64,000 bases of DNA from Sphingobium sp. SYK-6 (GTDB lineage Bacteria > Pseudomonadota > Alphaproteobacteria > Sphingomonadales > Sphingomonadaceae). The translations under genes were made by a program, and so were the position numbers. Shown in pieces: positions 24,969 to 33,347 of the stretch (position 1 is its first letter; each line of letters opens with the position of its first letter). The DNA lies in assembly GCF_000283515.1 (NCBI RefSeq), contig NC_015976.1, positions 744,001 through 808,000 on the forward strand, given 5' to 3'. The notes beneath the pieces are model-generated. The model saw only the letters and a program-made list of their open reading frames with translations. It searched no databases and was not told the origin of the DNA.

Positions 24969-27095
24969 ATGGATCGCTCCATGGACCTTCCCTTGCGCCT
25001 GCTCAATGGCCTTTTGTTGGCGGCCTGCCTGCTGCTGGCGGCGCTGGCGAGCGCCTCGGGCGCCCATGCCCAGGCGGGCGGTGCCTTCGCGCAGAGCGGC
25101 ACGCCGCATATCCGCGCATCGCTGGCGGCCGAGACGTCCACGCCGGCGGCCGGCGAGACCGTGACGCTCGCCATCGTCATGCGGCCGGACAAGGGCTGGC
25201 ACGGATATTGGGAAAATCCGGGGGATGCGGGCGCGGGCATGCGCGTGGCATGGGACCTGCCCGAGGGCGTGAAGGCCGGGCCGTTCCGCTATCCGGTGCC
25301 GGAGCGGCTGCTGATCGCGGGCCTCATGAACCATGTCTACGAGCATGACCATGCGGTGCTGCTCGACGTCACTCTGCCGGCCGGTCTGGCGAAGGGGACA
25401 AGGCTGCCCATTCGCGGCAAGGCGCAATGGCTGGCCTGCACGGACAGCATCTGCGTGCCCGAGCAGGGCGAGATCGCGACCACGCTGACCATTGGCGACG
25501 GCGCGGTCCGGCCCGAGGACCGGGCGCTGTTCGACGGCTTCCGCGCGGCGCTGCCCCGCCCGCTCGACCAGCAGGCGAGCTATGCGGCGCAGGACGGGCG
25601 CATCGCCATCGCCGTGCCTTATCCCGCCGCTGCAGCAGTGGGCGAGCCGTGGTTCTTCGCGCTGACACCGCAACGCGTGCGCTATGCCGAGCCCCAGCGG
25701 GCGCGACGGGTCGGCGACGCGCTGGTGATCGAGATGGAGGCAAGCGACGGCGCGGCGACGGACGGCGTGATCGAAGGCGTGCTGGCGATCTCGCCCGGGG
25801 TCGCACTGCAGATCCGTGCGGCGCCGGGGCCGGTGCCGTCCGGCGGGACCTGGGCCGACGGTGGTGGCGATATGGCGGCCAGCGGGGGCCTCAGCCTTGC
25901 GGGCGTGCTGCTGGCGCTGGGCGGGGCCTTCCTCGGCGGGCTCGTCCTCAACATCATGCCCTGCGTCTTCCCGATCCTCAGCCTCAAGGCGATCAGCCTC
26001 GCCAAAGCCGGGGGCGACCAGCGGCAGGCGCGCGGGGAAGCGCTGGCCTATACCGCCGGCATCCTGCTCACCTGCCTTGCGCTGGGCGCGCTGATGCTGG
26101 CCATTCGCGCAGGCGGCGCGCAGATCGGCTGGGCCTTCCAGCTCCAGGATCCGCGCGTCATTGCGCTGCTGCTGGTGCTGATGGTGGCGATCACGCTCAA
26201 TCTGGCCGGCGCCTTCGAGATCGGCACCATCGGCGTGGGACAGGGCAAGGCCGGGCAGGGCGGCCATGTCGGCGCGTTCTGGACCGGCATCCTTGCCGCC
26301 TTCGTCGCCACGCCCTGCACCGGGCCCTTCATGGGTGCGGCCATGGGCGCCGCGCTGGTGCTGCCCTGGCCGCTCGCGCTGACCGTCTTCGCCGGGCTGG
26401 GACTGGGGCTCGCCACGCCGTTCATCGCCATCGCCTTCGTCCCCGCCTTGCGCCGGCTGATGCCGCGCCCGGGCGGCTGGATGACCCGCTTCCGCAGGAT
26501 CATGGCCGTGCCGATGGGGCTGACCGCGCTGGGGTTGGCGTGGCTGCTCTCGCGCCAGCTCGGGACGGGCGGCATCGCGCTCGGCGCGGCGCTGGCGCTG
26601 GCGACCATCGCCCTGCTCGTGCTGCTCGGCCGCCGCCAGCGACTGGGCCATGTCACGCCCCGGGCGGCCGGCGCGCTGGCGCTGGTGCTGCTGGGCACGG
26701 CAGCGATCGCCGCGCCGCCGCTGGTGCGCTCGGACCGGCCGGCCACGGGCGCGGAACTGGCGGGGGAACCCTTCAATGCCGCGCGCCTTGCCGCGCTGCG
26801 GGCGGAGAAGCGCCCGGTCTTCCTCTATTTCACGGCGGACTGGTGCCTGACCTGCAAAGTGAACGAAGCCAACGCCATCGACCGCGACGAAGTGCGCCGC
26901 GCCTTCGAGCGGGGGAATGTGGCCGTGATGGTGGGCGACTGGACCAATGCGGACCCCGCGATCAGCCGCTTCTTGGAGGAGCACGGGCGATCGGGCGTGC
27001 CGCTCTACCTGCATTATGCGCCGGGCGCCGCACAGCCGGCGGTGCTGCCGCAAGTGCTGACGCCCGCCATGCTCACCGCCCTCGTGAAGAACTGA
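24969..27095 (+). CDS. Protein-disulfide reductase DsbD family (ScsB-like)
   Basis: A 708-residue inner-membrane electron carrier. A signal peptide and periplasmic N-terminal domain (WENPGDAGAGMRVAWDLPEGV) come first. An eight-helix DsbD core follows, with Cys332 (NIMPCVFPILS) and Cys450 (ATPCTGPFMG), the pair that carries electrons across the membrane. The C-terminal thioredoxin domain has WCLTC at 625-629. It passes reducing power from cytoplasmic thioredoxin to periplasmic thiol proteins. The start may be the ATG at 24969 or 24981. The tlyA gene follows after four bases, suggesting one transcript. Confidence 0.88.
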   Translation: MDRSMDLPLRLLNGLLLAACLLLAALASASGAHAQAGGAFAQSGTPHIRASLAAETSTPAAGETVTLAIVMRPDKGWHGYWENPGDAGAGMRVAWDLPEGVKAGPFRYPVPERLLIAGLMNHVYEHDHAVLLDVTLPAGLAKGTRLPIRGKAQWLACTDSICVPEQGEIATTLTIGDGAVRPEDRALFDGFRAALPRPLDQQASYAAQDGRIAIAVPYPAAAAVGEPWFFALTPQRVRYAEPQRARRVGDALVIEMEASDGAATDGVIEGVLAISPGVALQIRAAPGPVPSGGTWADGGGDMAASGGLSLAGVLLALGGAFLGGLVLNIMPCVFPILSLKAISLAKAGGDQRQARGEALAYTAGILLTCLALGALMLAIRAGGAQIGWAFQLQDPRVIALLLVLMVAITLNLAGAFEIGTIGVGQGKAGQGGHVGAFWTGILAAFVATPCTGPFMGAAMGAALVLPWPLALTVFAGLGLGLATPFIAIAFVPALRRLMPRPGGWMTRFRRIMAVPMGLTALGLAWLLSRQLGTGGIALGAALALATIALLVLLGRRQRLGHVTPRAAGALALVLLGTAAIAAPPLVRSDRPATGAELAGEPFNAARLAALRAEKRPVFLYFTADWCLTCKVNEANAIDRDEVRRAFERGNVAVMVGDWTNADPAISRFLEEHGRSGVPLYLHYAPGAAQPAVLPQVLTPAMLTALVKN

Positions 27096-27099
27096 GCCC

Positions 27100-27843
27100 A
27101 TGGCGAAGAAACGGCTCGACCAGTTGCTGGTGGACCGCGGGCTGGCGGAGAGCCGCACCCGCGCACAGGCGCTCATCATGGCCGGCAATGTGCTGGTGGG
27201 CGACAAGCCGGTCGACAAGGCGGGGCAGGCGGTGGCCGAGGATGCCGCGATCACGCTGCGCGGGCGCGATCATCCATGGGTCTCGCGCGGGGGGCTGAAG
27301 CTCGCGCACGCGCTGGCGCATTTCGCGCTCGACGTGACCGGCCGCGTGGCCATGGACGTGGGCAGTTCCACCGGCGGGTTCACCGACGTGCTGCTGGCGA
27401 ACGGGGCCGCGCGAGTCTATGCGATCGACAGCGGCACCAACCAGCTCGCCTGGAAGCTGCGGCAGGACCCGCGCGTCATCGTCCATGAGCAGACGAGCGC
27501 CCGCATCCTCACCGAGGCCCATGTGCCCGAGCCGATCGACATCATCGTGTGCGATGCGAGCTTCATCAGCCTTGCCAAGGTGCTGGAGCGCCCGCTCGGC
27601 TTCGCGGCGCCCGGTGCGCTGCTGGTCGCGCTCATCAAGCCCCAGTTCGAGGCGGGGCGCGCCGATGTCGGCAAGGGCGGCGTGGTGCGCGATCCGGCGA
27701 TCCATGCGCGGGTGTGCGAGGATGTGCGCGGCTGGCTCGCTGCGCAGCCGGGCTGGCAGGTGATCGGCATCACCCCGAGCCCCATCACCGGACCGGAAGG
27801 CAATGTGGAATTTCTCATCGCGGCACAGCGCGCGGCGACCTGA
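27100..27843 (+). CDS. tlyA: TlyA family rRNA 2'-O-methyltransferase
   Basis: A 247-residue protein with an N-terminal S4 RNA-binding domain (KRLDQLLVDRGLAESRTRAQALIMAGNVLV) and an FtsJ-like methyltransferase domain: AMDVGSSTGGFTDVLLANGA binds SAM, and KPQFEAGRADVGKGG is conserved in TlyA. Homologues methylate the ribose of 16S and/or 23S rRNA and affect capreomycin sensitivity; older names call them haemolysins. It lies directly behind the DsbD gene. Confidence 0.92.
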   Translation: MAKKRLDQLLVDRGLAESRTRAQALIMAGNVLVGDKPVDKAGQAVAEDAAITLRGRDHPWVSRGGLKLAHALAHFALDVTGRVAMDVGSSTGGFTDVLLANGAARVYAIDSGTNQLAWKLRQDPRVIVHEQTSARILTEAHVPEPIDIIVCDASFISLAKVLERPLGFAAPGALLVALIKPQFEAGRADVGKGGVVRDPAIHARVCEDVRGWLAAQPGWQVIGITPSPITGPEGNVEFLIAAQRAAT

Positions 27844-27970
27844 CACGATCCTGTCTCGCATCTGCGGCATTTCCGCTTGCGTGGCAGGATGAGAGGCCGC
27901 AAACCTTGCGCATCCGGGATTTCAGCGGTTGGGGGATTCGGAAAATGAGCTCTGGCTTCGAGGCGCACGC

Positions 27971-28519
27971 GTGAACGAAATAGCCTCGCGAGGACAGCTT
28001 CGCCTTTCCTATCTCCGCTGGGCACTGGTCACTGTGCCCACCATCATGTTCCTGGGCGTGGTCTCGGGCTATGTCTCCGGCAGCGGCTACGGCAATCGCT
28101 GGTTCGCCGCGCTGGACAAGCCGGACGTCACGCCGCCGGGCTGGGTATTCGGCACCGTCTGGCCACTGCTCTACCTGCTGATGGGCCTCGCGCTGGCGAT
28201 GGTGCTCCATGCGCGCGGCGCGCGGGGGCGGGGCATCGCGATCACATTGTTCCTCGTCCAGCTCGCCTGCAATCTCGCCTGGTCGCCGCTGTTCTTCGGC
28301 GCGCACGAAGCGACGCTGGCCTTCTATCTCATCCTCGTGATCCTCGCGCTGGCGGTGGTCACGACGCTGCTGTTCGGCCGCGTGCGGACGCTGGCGGCCT
28401 GGCTGATGGTGCCTTATCTCGTCTGGCTATCCTTCGCGAGCATACTCGCCTACCAGATCGACCGCGCAAATCCTGACGCGGAAAGCCTTGTGCCGCCCGG
28501 TGTGCGTACCCAAATCTGA
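27971..28519 (+). CDS. TspO/MBR family membrane protein
   Basis: A 182-residue integral membrane protein with five hydrophobic helices. PDVTPPGWVFGTVWPLLYLLMG is the TspO signature, and NLAWSPLFFGAH is in helix 4. TspO proteins bind tetrapyrroles and in Alphaproteobacteria modulate pigment genes. I place the start at the GTG at 27971, since GAGG lies seven bases before it; a TTG at 27929 would add 14 residues with no family similarity. Confidence 0.88.
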   Translation: MNEIASRGQLRLSYLRWALVTVPTIMFLGVVSGYVSGSGYGNRWFAALDKPDVTPPGWVFGTVWPLLYLLMGLALAMVLHARGARGRGIAITLFLVQLACNLAWSPLFFGAHEATLAFYLILVILALAVVTTLLFGRVRTLAAWLMVPYLVWLSFASILAYQIDRANPDAESLVPPGVRTQI

Positions 28520-28556
28520 CGATATGCCGCCACGGGGGCGGAAAGGAATTCGAACG

Positions 28557-28862
28557 ATGCAGAGCGAGAACCGTTTTTTCGACGACCTCTCAAGGATCAT
28601 CAACGGCGCCGCGGGCACGGTCGCGGGCATGACTCGCGAGTTTGAAGGCAATGCCCGCGAGCGCGCGCGCGAATGGATCGGCGGGCTGGATTTCGTCAGC
28701 CGCGAGGAATTCGATGCCGTGAAGCAGATGGCCGCCGAGGCGCGCGAGCAGGTCGCGCAGCTCGAGGCCCGGCTGGCTGCGCTCGAGGGCAAGGCGCCGG
28801 CCGCGTCTGCCGCTGCATCGGAAGCCAAGCCGCGCACCCGCGCCGCCCGGAAGCCGGACTGA
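28557..28862 (+). CDS. ubiK: Ubiquinone biosynthesis accessory factor UbiK (BMFP domain)
   Basis: A small 101-residue protein. NRFFDDLSRIINGAAGTVAGM forms the amphipathic N-terminal helix, then FVSREEFDAVKQMAAEAREQVAQLEARLAALE is a predicted coiled coil, the BMFP/YqiC layout. UbiK binds UbiJ and lipid to help aerobic ubiquinone synthesis. The tail is Ala/Lys-rich (KPRTRAARKPD). AAGGA precedes the ATG at 28557. It lies 37 bp after tspO and upstream of the ybjN-like gene. Confidence 0.85.
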   Translation: MQSENRFFDDLSRIINGAAGTVAGMTREFEGNARERAREWIGGLDFVSREEFDAVKQMAAEAREQVAQLEARLAALEGKAPAASAAASEAKPRTRAARKPD

Positions 28863-29178
28863 GCGCCGGCTGCGTCTCGGCGCAGACCTATCTTTGGCCT
28901 GCCCTGCCGAAGCGCGGGGCAGGCGCATGCTTGTCCGTTGAAAGCGCGCCGGATCGGCTGTGGCGCGTCGGCGTGCCGCCCGAGGGACGAGAGCGTTTCG
29001 TCCCCGCCTTATCCGCCGCTTATCCACAGCTTATCCACCATTTGGCGCACATTGGCGGCCTTAGATGGCAGTGCCGGTGCCCCCGGCGCTTTGCGCTCCA
29101 GCGGCGCCATGCTAGATATGGCGTGACAAGGGCGGACTGCGGCCCGACCCAACAGATACGGATTTGCGATATTTTGAG
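28863..29178. other. Intergenic region with three tandem DnaA-box-like 9-mers
   Basis: The 316-bp gap between ubiK and the ybjN-like gene holds TTATCCGCC (29009-29017), TTATCCACA (29020-29028) and TTATCCACC (29031-29039), exactly 11 bp apart and in the same direction. The middle one is a perfect DnaA consensus. No AT-rich unwinding region is obvious next to them, and I see no coding frame here. Confidence 0.6.
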
Positions 29179-29685
29179 ATGATGGACCGGGACGGATTTA
29201 CCATCGGCGAGCAGGAAGCCGAACCGATCGACATGCTCGCTGCCTATTTCGAAGCGCATGAATGGGCCTTCGAGCATGTCGGCGAGGACGAGATCGTGGC
29301 GCGCCACCGCGGGAGCTGGACCGAATATGAGGTCCGGGCGATCTGGCGGGACGACGACATGGTGCTCCAGCTGCTCGTCCTGCCCGACATCCGCGTGGCG
29401 GACGACAAGCGCATCGCCATCTGCGAGACCATCGCGCTCATCAACGAGCAGCTCTGGCTCGGCCATTTCGAACTCTGGTCGGCCAGCAGCACCCTGCTGT
29501 TCCGCCATGGGGCGCTGCTGGGGCCGAGCGGATCGCTCACGCTCGACCAGGCGCAATTGCTGGTGGAAAGCGCGATCGACGAGTGCGAGCGCTTCTACCC
29601 CGTGTTCCAGTTCGTGCTGTGGGGCGGCAAGACGCCGCTCGAAGCGATGGCTGCAAGCATGATCGAGACGCATGGCGAAGCCTGA
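29179..29685 (+). CDS. YbjN domain protein
   Basis: A 168-residue acidic protein of the YbjN family, with the type III secretion chaperone-like alpha/beta fold. MLAAYFEAHEWAFEHVGEDEIVARHRG, then a long strand-helix core ending in FQFVLWGGKTPLEAMAASMIET, matches the sphingomonad homologues that sit between ubiK and proC. Its function is unclear; YbjN in E. coli affects motility and stress. Adjacent ATGs at 29179 and 29182 are both possible. It overlaps proC by 14 bases, implying coupled translation. Confidence 0.85.
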   Translation: MMDRDGFTIGEQEAEPIDMLAAYFEAHEWAFEHVGEDEIVARHRGSWTEYEVRAIWRDDDMVLQLLVLPDIRVADDKRIAICETIALINEQLWLGHFELWSASSTLLFRHGALLGPSGSLTLDQAQLLVESAIDECERFYPVFQFVLWGGKTPLEAMAASMIETHGEA

Positions 29686-30511
29686 CGCGGACGCCGGCTG
29701 GCCGGCGCGACTTCTGCTCATCGGTTGCGGGAACATGGCGGGCGCCATGCTGGCCCGCTGGCTGGAGCTTGGCCTGCCTGCCGAGCGCGTGACGGTTGTC
29801 CGCCCGAGCGGCCGGCCCGTCGCGCCGGGCGTGACCGTCGTCACCCAGGTCGAAGGGCCATTGGAGCCCGGCACGGTGGTGATGCTGGCCTTCAAGCCGC
29901 AGCAGCTCGGCGCGGTCGCGCCCGGGCTTGCCGGATCGATCGGCGCGGAGACCGTGCTCCTCTCCATCCTCGCGGGGGTCCCCGTCGCGCGGTTGCGCAG
30001 CGCTTTTCCGCAGGCAGGCGCGATCCTGCGCTGCATGCCCAATCTGCCGGTGCGCATCGGCAAAGGCGTCTCCACGCTCTATGGCGAGCCCGGGATGCCG
30101 GACGGCGTGCGGGCGCAGGCCGATGCCCTGTGCCGTGCGCTGGGGCTGGTGGAATGGCTGGAGGACGAAGCGCTGTTCGACACGGCGACCGCGCTGGCCG
30201 GTTGTGGTCCCGCTTTCGTCTACCGGTTCATCGACGCGCTGAGCGCGGCCGGCGCGGAGCTCGGCCTCGCCCCCGACATGGCGGCGCGCATGGCGCTCGC
30301 GACGATGGAAGGTGCCGCGCTGAGTGCCGCATCGAGTGACGTGACGCCGGCCGCGATGGCCGATGCGGTGGCCAGCAAGGGCGGCATGACGCGGGAAGGG
30401 CTGAACGTGCTGGACGAGGAGGACGGGCTTGCCCCGCTCATCGCCCGCACCGTGCGCGCGGCGCGCGATCGCGGCGCGGCGCTGGCGGCGGCATCGCAGC
30501 AGGCGGACTGA
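29672..30511 (+). CDS. proC: Pyrroline-5-carboxylate reductase
   Basis: A 279-residue enzyme making proline from pyrroline-5-carboxylate with NADPH, the last step of proline synthesis. LIGCGNMAGAML is the nucleotide loop, and LRCMPNLPVRIGKG and the C-terminal AMADAVASKGGMTREGLNVLDEE match ProC. It overlaps the ybjN-like gene by 14 bases and ends three bases from the convergent ABC permease. Confidence 0.93.
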   Translation: MAKPDADAGWPARLLLIGCGNMAGAMLARWLELGLPAERVTVVRPSGRPVAPGVTVVTQVEGPLEPGTVVMLAFKPQQLGAVAPGLAGSIGAETVLLSILAGVPVARLRSAFPQAGAILRCMPNLPVRIGKGVSTLYGEPGMPDGVRAQADALCRALGLVEWLEDEALFDTATALAGCGPAFVYRFIDALSAAGAELGLAPDMAARMALATMEGAALSAASSDVTPAAMADAVASKGGMTREGLNVLDEEDGLAPLIARTVRAARDRGAALAAASQQAD

Positions 30512-30514
30512 GCC

Positions 30515-31900
30515 TCAGGCCGAGAAATAAGCGTACCAGGCGACGAGCAGTACGAGGCGTGGCGCGAAGGGACCGCCGCTGAGCATCGCCAGCCCGAGCG
30601 CCCCGGTCGAGGCCGCCGCCCCGGTGCCGAGCGCGAGCAGCAGCGGATCGGGCGAGAGGCGCACCAGTGCGGCAGGCAGTGCCATCAACAGCGCCCAGAG
30701 CGTGCCCGCCGCAAGAAAGGCAGCGCGGCGCGCGGCCGGCGGGAGGGATGTCGTGCGCGTCAGCATGAGCAATCCGCGCGCCTCGCACCGGCCCGCATGG
30801 GCACTCAGCGCGAAGGCGAGCAGCAGCAAAGCGGCGACGCTGCCGCCGCGCCGATAATCGCCGGCCAGCCCGATGGCGGTGGCGGCGCTCGCCAGCAGCA
30901 GGAAGACCCGGCCCGTGCCGATGAGCCTGAGCTCGCTCCACAGCAGGCCGGCGAACGGCCGGCGCGCGGGCAGCGCGGGCGGCGCTGCCGGATCGGCGCG
31001 AGGCGGCGGGCCGGCCGAAAGCAGACGGGCAAGGCGGCCCTGCATCGGCGCGCGCCGGCCGGCACGGTGCGGCCGATAAGCGAGCCCCGAGAGGATCACC
31101 AGGAGAATGGCGATGCCGATCCACGCCATGCGCGAGGCGACATAGCCGGGCGCGCCCAGCGCCTTCGCCACGTCCAGCACGACGCGCCCGGGCTCGACCT
31201 CCACCCCGCCGATCGCGAAATCGCTCGCGCCGCCCGGCGCCCCGGCGACCAGCGGCCGGTAATAGCCGGCGAAATCGAGCAGATTGCTGCTGAAGGAGGA
31301 CGCGCTGCCCTGCATCATGGCGGGCATGGCGATGGACGTCAGCCACAGCAGAACGAACAGCAGATCGCCCGCCCCGCCGCGCAGCCAGGGCCGCGCGCTC
31401 AGCCAGGAGCGCAAGGCGGCAAGGCCGATGAGCGAGGGCGCCGCGATGATCCACAGGCTATAGCTCATGCCCGGCAGATCGAGCGGGCCTTGCGCAAGCA
31501 GCCAGCAGAGGAACCAGCCCGCCAGCGTGAGTGCGGCGAGCGCGGCGAGGAGGACCGCTGCATCGGCAACGAAACGCCCCAGCATGATCGCGATGCGGGA
31601 GGCCGCGGTCACCTCCTCCACTTGCCAGGGCTGGCGGCGCGTGACGTTTGCGCGCAGATAGGCATAAGCCACCGGCAGCAGCAGCGTGGAGACCACGATG
31701 CCCAGCCACAGGCCAAGCACCGGCGCGGTGAGCAGGGGCAGCCGATTGTCGATGGCGATGTGCACGCCGCCGCTCTCGTCCCCGATCATGAAGCGCGCGC
31801 CAACCGGTGCGACGAGCAGCAGCAGCCACAAGCCCCAGCTGCGGCGATAGCGCAGCAGGCCCGCGCGGGCGGCCGAGCGGACCACGCCGGCCGCGCTCAT
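30515..31900 (-). CDS. ABC transporter permease-like membrane protein
   Basis: A 461-residue polytopic membrane protein with about ten to twelve hydrophobic segments (for example LWLGIVVSTLLLPVAYAYL and WFLCWLLAQG) and no ATPase motif. Its ATG at 31898-31900 overlaps the stop of the ATP-binding gene (ATGA), so it is the membrane partner of that ATPase. The pair resembles small ABC-2-type exporters. The substrate is unknown; the upstream MarR gene suggests induction by a small compound. Confidence 0.78.
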   Translation of the reverse strand: MSAAGVVRSAARAGLLRYRRSWGLWLLLLVAPVGARFMIGDESGGVHIAIDNRLPLLTAPVLGLWLGIVVSTLLLPVAYAYLRANVTRRQPWQVEEVTAASRIAIMLGRFVADAAVLLAALAALTLAGWFLCWLLAQGPLDLPGMSYSLWIIAAPSLIGLAALRSWLSARPWLRGGAGDLLFVLLWLTSIAMPAMMQGSASSFSSNLLDFAGYYRPLVAGAPGGASDFAIGGVEVEPGRVVLDVAKALGAPGYVASRMAWIGIAILLVILSGLAYRPHRAGRRAPMQGRLARLLSAGPPPRADPAAPPALPARRPFAGLLWSELRLIGTGRVFLLLASAATAIGLAGDYRRGGSVAALLLLAFALSAHAGRCEARGLLMLTRTTSLPPAARRAAFLAAGTLWALLMALPAALVRLSPDPLLLALGTGAAASTGALGLAMLSGGPFAPRLVLLVAWYAYFSA

Positions 31901-32538
31901 GACGCGGCGGTCATCTTGCCCGCCTCGACCCGCAGCACCTGCACGGCCTGCGGCGCCAGCGCATCGGCCAGATGCGTCGTCATGATGACGCAAGCCTCCT
32001 GCGCGCGCTCGAGAATGAGCAGGCCGACATGATGCGCCGTCTCCGCGTCCAGCTCGGCCGTCGGCTCGTCGAGCACCAGCAGGCGCGGTGCGCCCAGCAG
32101 CGCCTGCGCGAAGACCAGCCGCCGGCGCATCCCGCCGGAATAAGTGGCGATCCGCCCGTTGATGTCCGCATGAAGACCGATGCGATCGGTGATGGCGCCG
32201 AACTGCGCATCAGCGGCGCGCAGATCGAGCCCCTTGAGCGCCGCCATGTGCATGGCGAACTCGCGGCCGGTGAGTTCCTCGGGCAGGTCGACGGCCTGGG
32301 GCGCATAGCCCAGCGTGCGGCGCAGCGCCGCGCGGGCGCGGGGAAGCGGCACGCCTTCCCATCCGATCACCCCGCCATCGGGCTTTTCCACCGTGGCGAT
32401 GAGGCGCAGCAACGTGGACTTGCCCGCCCCGCTCGGCCCGACGAGCAGCGAGAGGCCGACCGGGAAATGCGCGGACACGCCAGCCAGCACCACCTTGCGG
32501 CGATAGGATCGGGACAATCGGGTGACCGTCAGCATCAT
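31897..32538 (-). CDS. ABC transporter ATP-binding protein
   Basis: A 213-residue ATPase subunit. Walker A is GPSGAGKST, the signature is YSGGMRRRL, and Walker B with the catalytic Glu is LLVLDEP. It energises the permease encoded next, whose start overlaps its stop. Two adjacent ATGs (32538, 32535) are available and neither has a ribosome binding site; a -10-like element ends only six bases before the first, so the mRNA may be leaderless. Confidence 0.92.
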   Translation of the reverse strand: MMLTVTRLSRSYRRKVVLAGVSAHFPVGLSLLVGPSGAGKSTLLRLIATVEKPDGGVIGWEGVPLPRARAALRRTLGYAPQAVDLPEELTGREFAMHMAALKGLDLRAADAQFGAITDRIGLHADINGRIATYSGGMRRRLVFAQALLGAPRLLVLDEPTAELDAETAHHVGLLILERAQEACVIMTTHLADALAPQAVQVLRVEAGKMTAAS

Positions 32539-32543
32539 CGTGT

Positions 32544-32578
32544 ACTATACCAATAACACAGTTCGTGCAATCATTGCA
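32544..32578 (-). promoter_or_regulatory. Promoter with overlapping palindromic operator
   Basis: On the minus strand TTGCAC (32570-32565) and TATAGT (32549-32544) form a -35/-10 pair with a short 15-base spacer. A perfect 13-bp palindrome TGCAATCATTGCA (32566-32578) covers the -35. This is a likely operator for the MarR regulator encoded just upstream. The -10 ends six bases before the ATG, consistent with leaderless transcription. Confidence 0.5.
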
Positions 32579-32637
32579 GGTGGCGGGCGCGGGACGCACG
32601 CGCGGTTCATTCAGGCCGTATTCCTGGCCCCGAGCGG

Positions 32638-33138
32638 CTAGGCGCCGATCTGGAGCCCCGCGACCATCCGCTGATGATCGGCATCGAGCAGGTTTTCGAG
32701 CACGCGCCAGAAGCCGGTCACGGAGCCCTGGCCGGCGGCGGAATAAGCCGCAGCGACTCGCTCGCGCATGGCATCGAACAGGGCCCTTTCGATCGCCTCG
32801 CCGCTCGCGGTGAGACGCAGCAGCCGCTGGCGCCGATCCCGCAGGCCGGGCGCCATCTCCACGAAGCCGCGCTCGGCGAGCTCGTCCAGCACGCGCCCGA
32901 GCGACTGCTTGGTGACCCCGAGCAGGCGGATCAGCGCGGAGACGCTGAGATCGGGCCGGCGGGCAATGAAATAAAGCGCCCGCTGGTGCGCCCGGCCGAG
33001 CCCGTGGGTCGCCAGCACCGGCTCCATCACCTCCGCCAGCGCGGCATGGCCGAACTGCAGCAATTCGATGCCGCGCCGGATCTCCTCCTCGCGCAGGAAG
33101 AGGGGGGAGGCAGCGGGACTGGAACCGGGCAACGTCAT
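32638..33138 (-). CDS. MarR family transcriptional regulator
   Basis: A 166-residue winged-helix protein. LSVSALIRLLGVTKQSLGRVLDELAERGFVEM is the DNA-binding region and LRDRRQRLLRLTASG the wing. It lies 99 bp upstream of the ABC exporter on the same strand and probably represses it through the palindrome at 32566-32578. It is divergent from the tRNA-Gln gene. Confidence 0.88.
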   Translation of the reverse strand: MTLPGSSPAASPLFLREEEIRRGIELLQFGHAALAEVMEPVLATHGLGRAHQRALYFIARRPDLSVSALIRLLGVTKQSLGRVLDELAERGFVEMAPGLRDRRQRLLRLTASGEAIERALFDAMRERVAAAYSAAGQGSVTGFWRVLENLLDADHQRMVAGLQIGA

Positions 33139-33256
33139 GACCGCCTCCTAGCCCATCGGGCGCCGGGCGCAAATCCGCTCGCGCGACGGACACGGCCGCT
33201 TGGCTTTTGCCCCCAGCGCGCTATATGACGCCGCTCTCGGCGCGATGCCGCGATGC

Positions 33257-33331
33257 TGGGGCGTAGCCAAGCGGTAAGGCAGCGGTTTTTGGTACCGCCA
33301 TGCGGAGGTTCGAATCCTCCCGCCCCAGCCA
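33257..33331 (+). tRNA. tRNA-Gln(TTG)
   Basis: The cloverleaf is complete. Acceptor TGGGGCG pairs with CGCCCCA (33321-33327). The D arm is GCC/GGC, the anticodon stem GCGGT/ACCGC has the loop TTTTGGT with anticodon TTG, and the T arm is GGAGG-TTCGAAT-CCTCC. The discriminator G and an encoded CCA end at 33331. No second copy of its 3' end is visible nearby, so there is no sign of an integrated element. Confidence 0.95.
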
Positions 33332-33347
33332 AACTTCCAGATTTCGT

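Noticed and set aside
33257-33331. tRNA-Gln as an integration site for a genomic island
   Set aside because: No duplicated tRNA 3' end and no integrase are found in the window.
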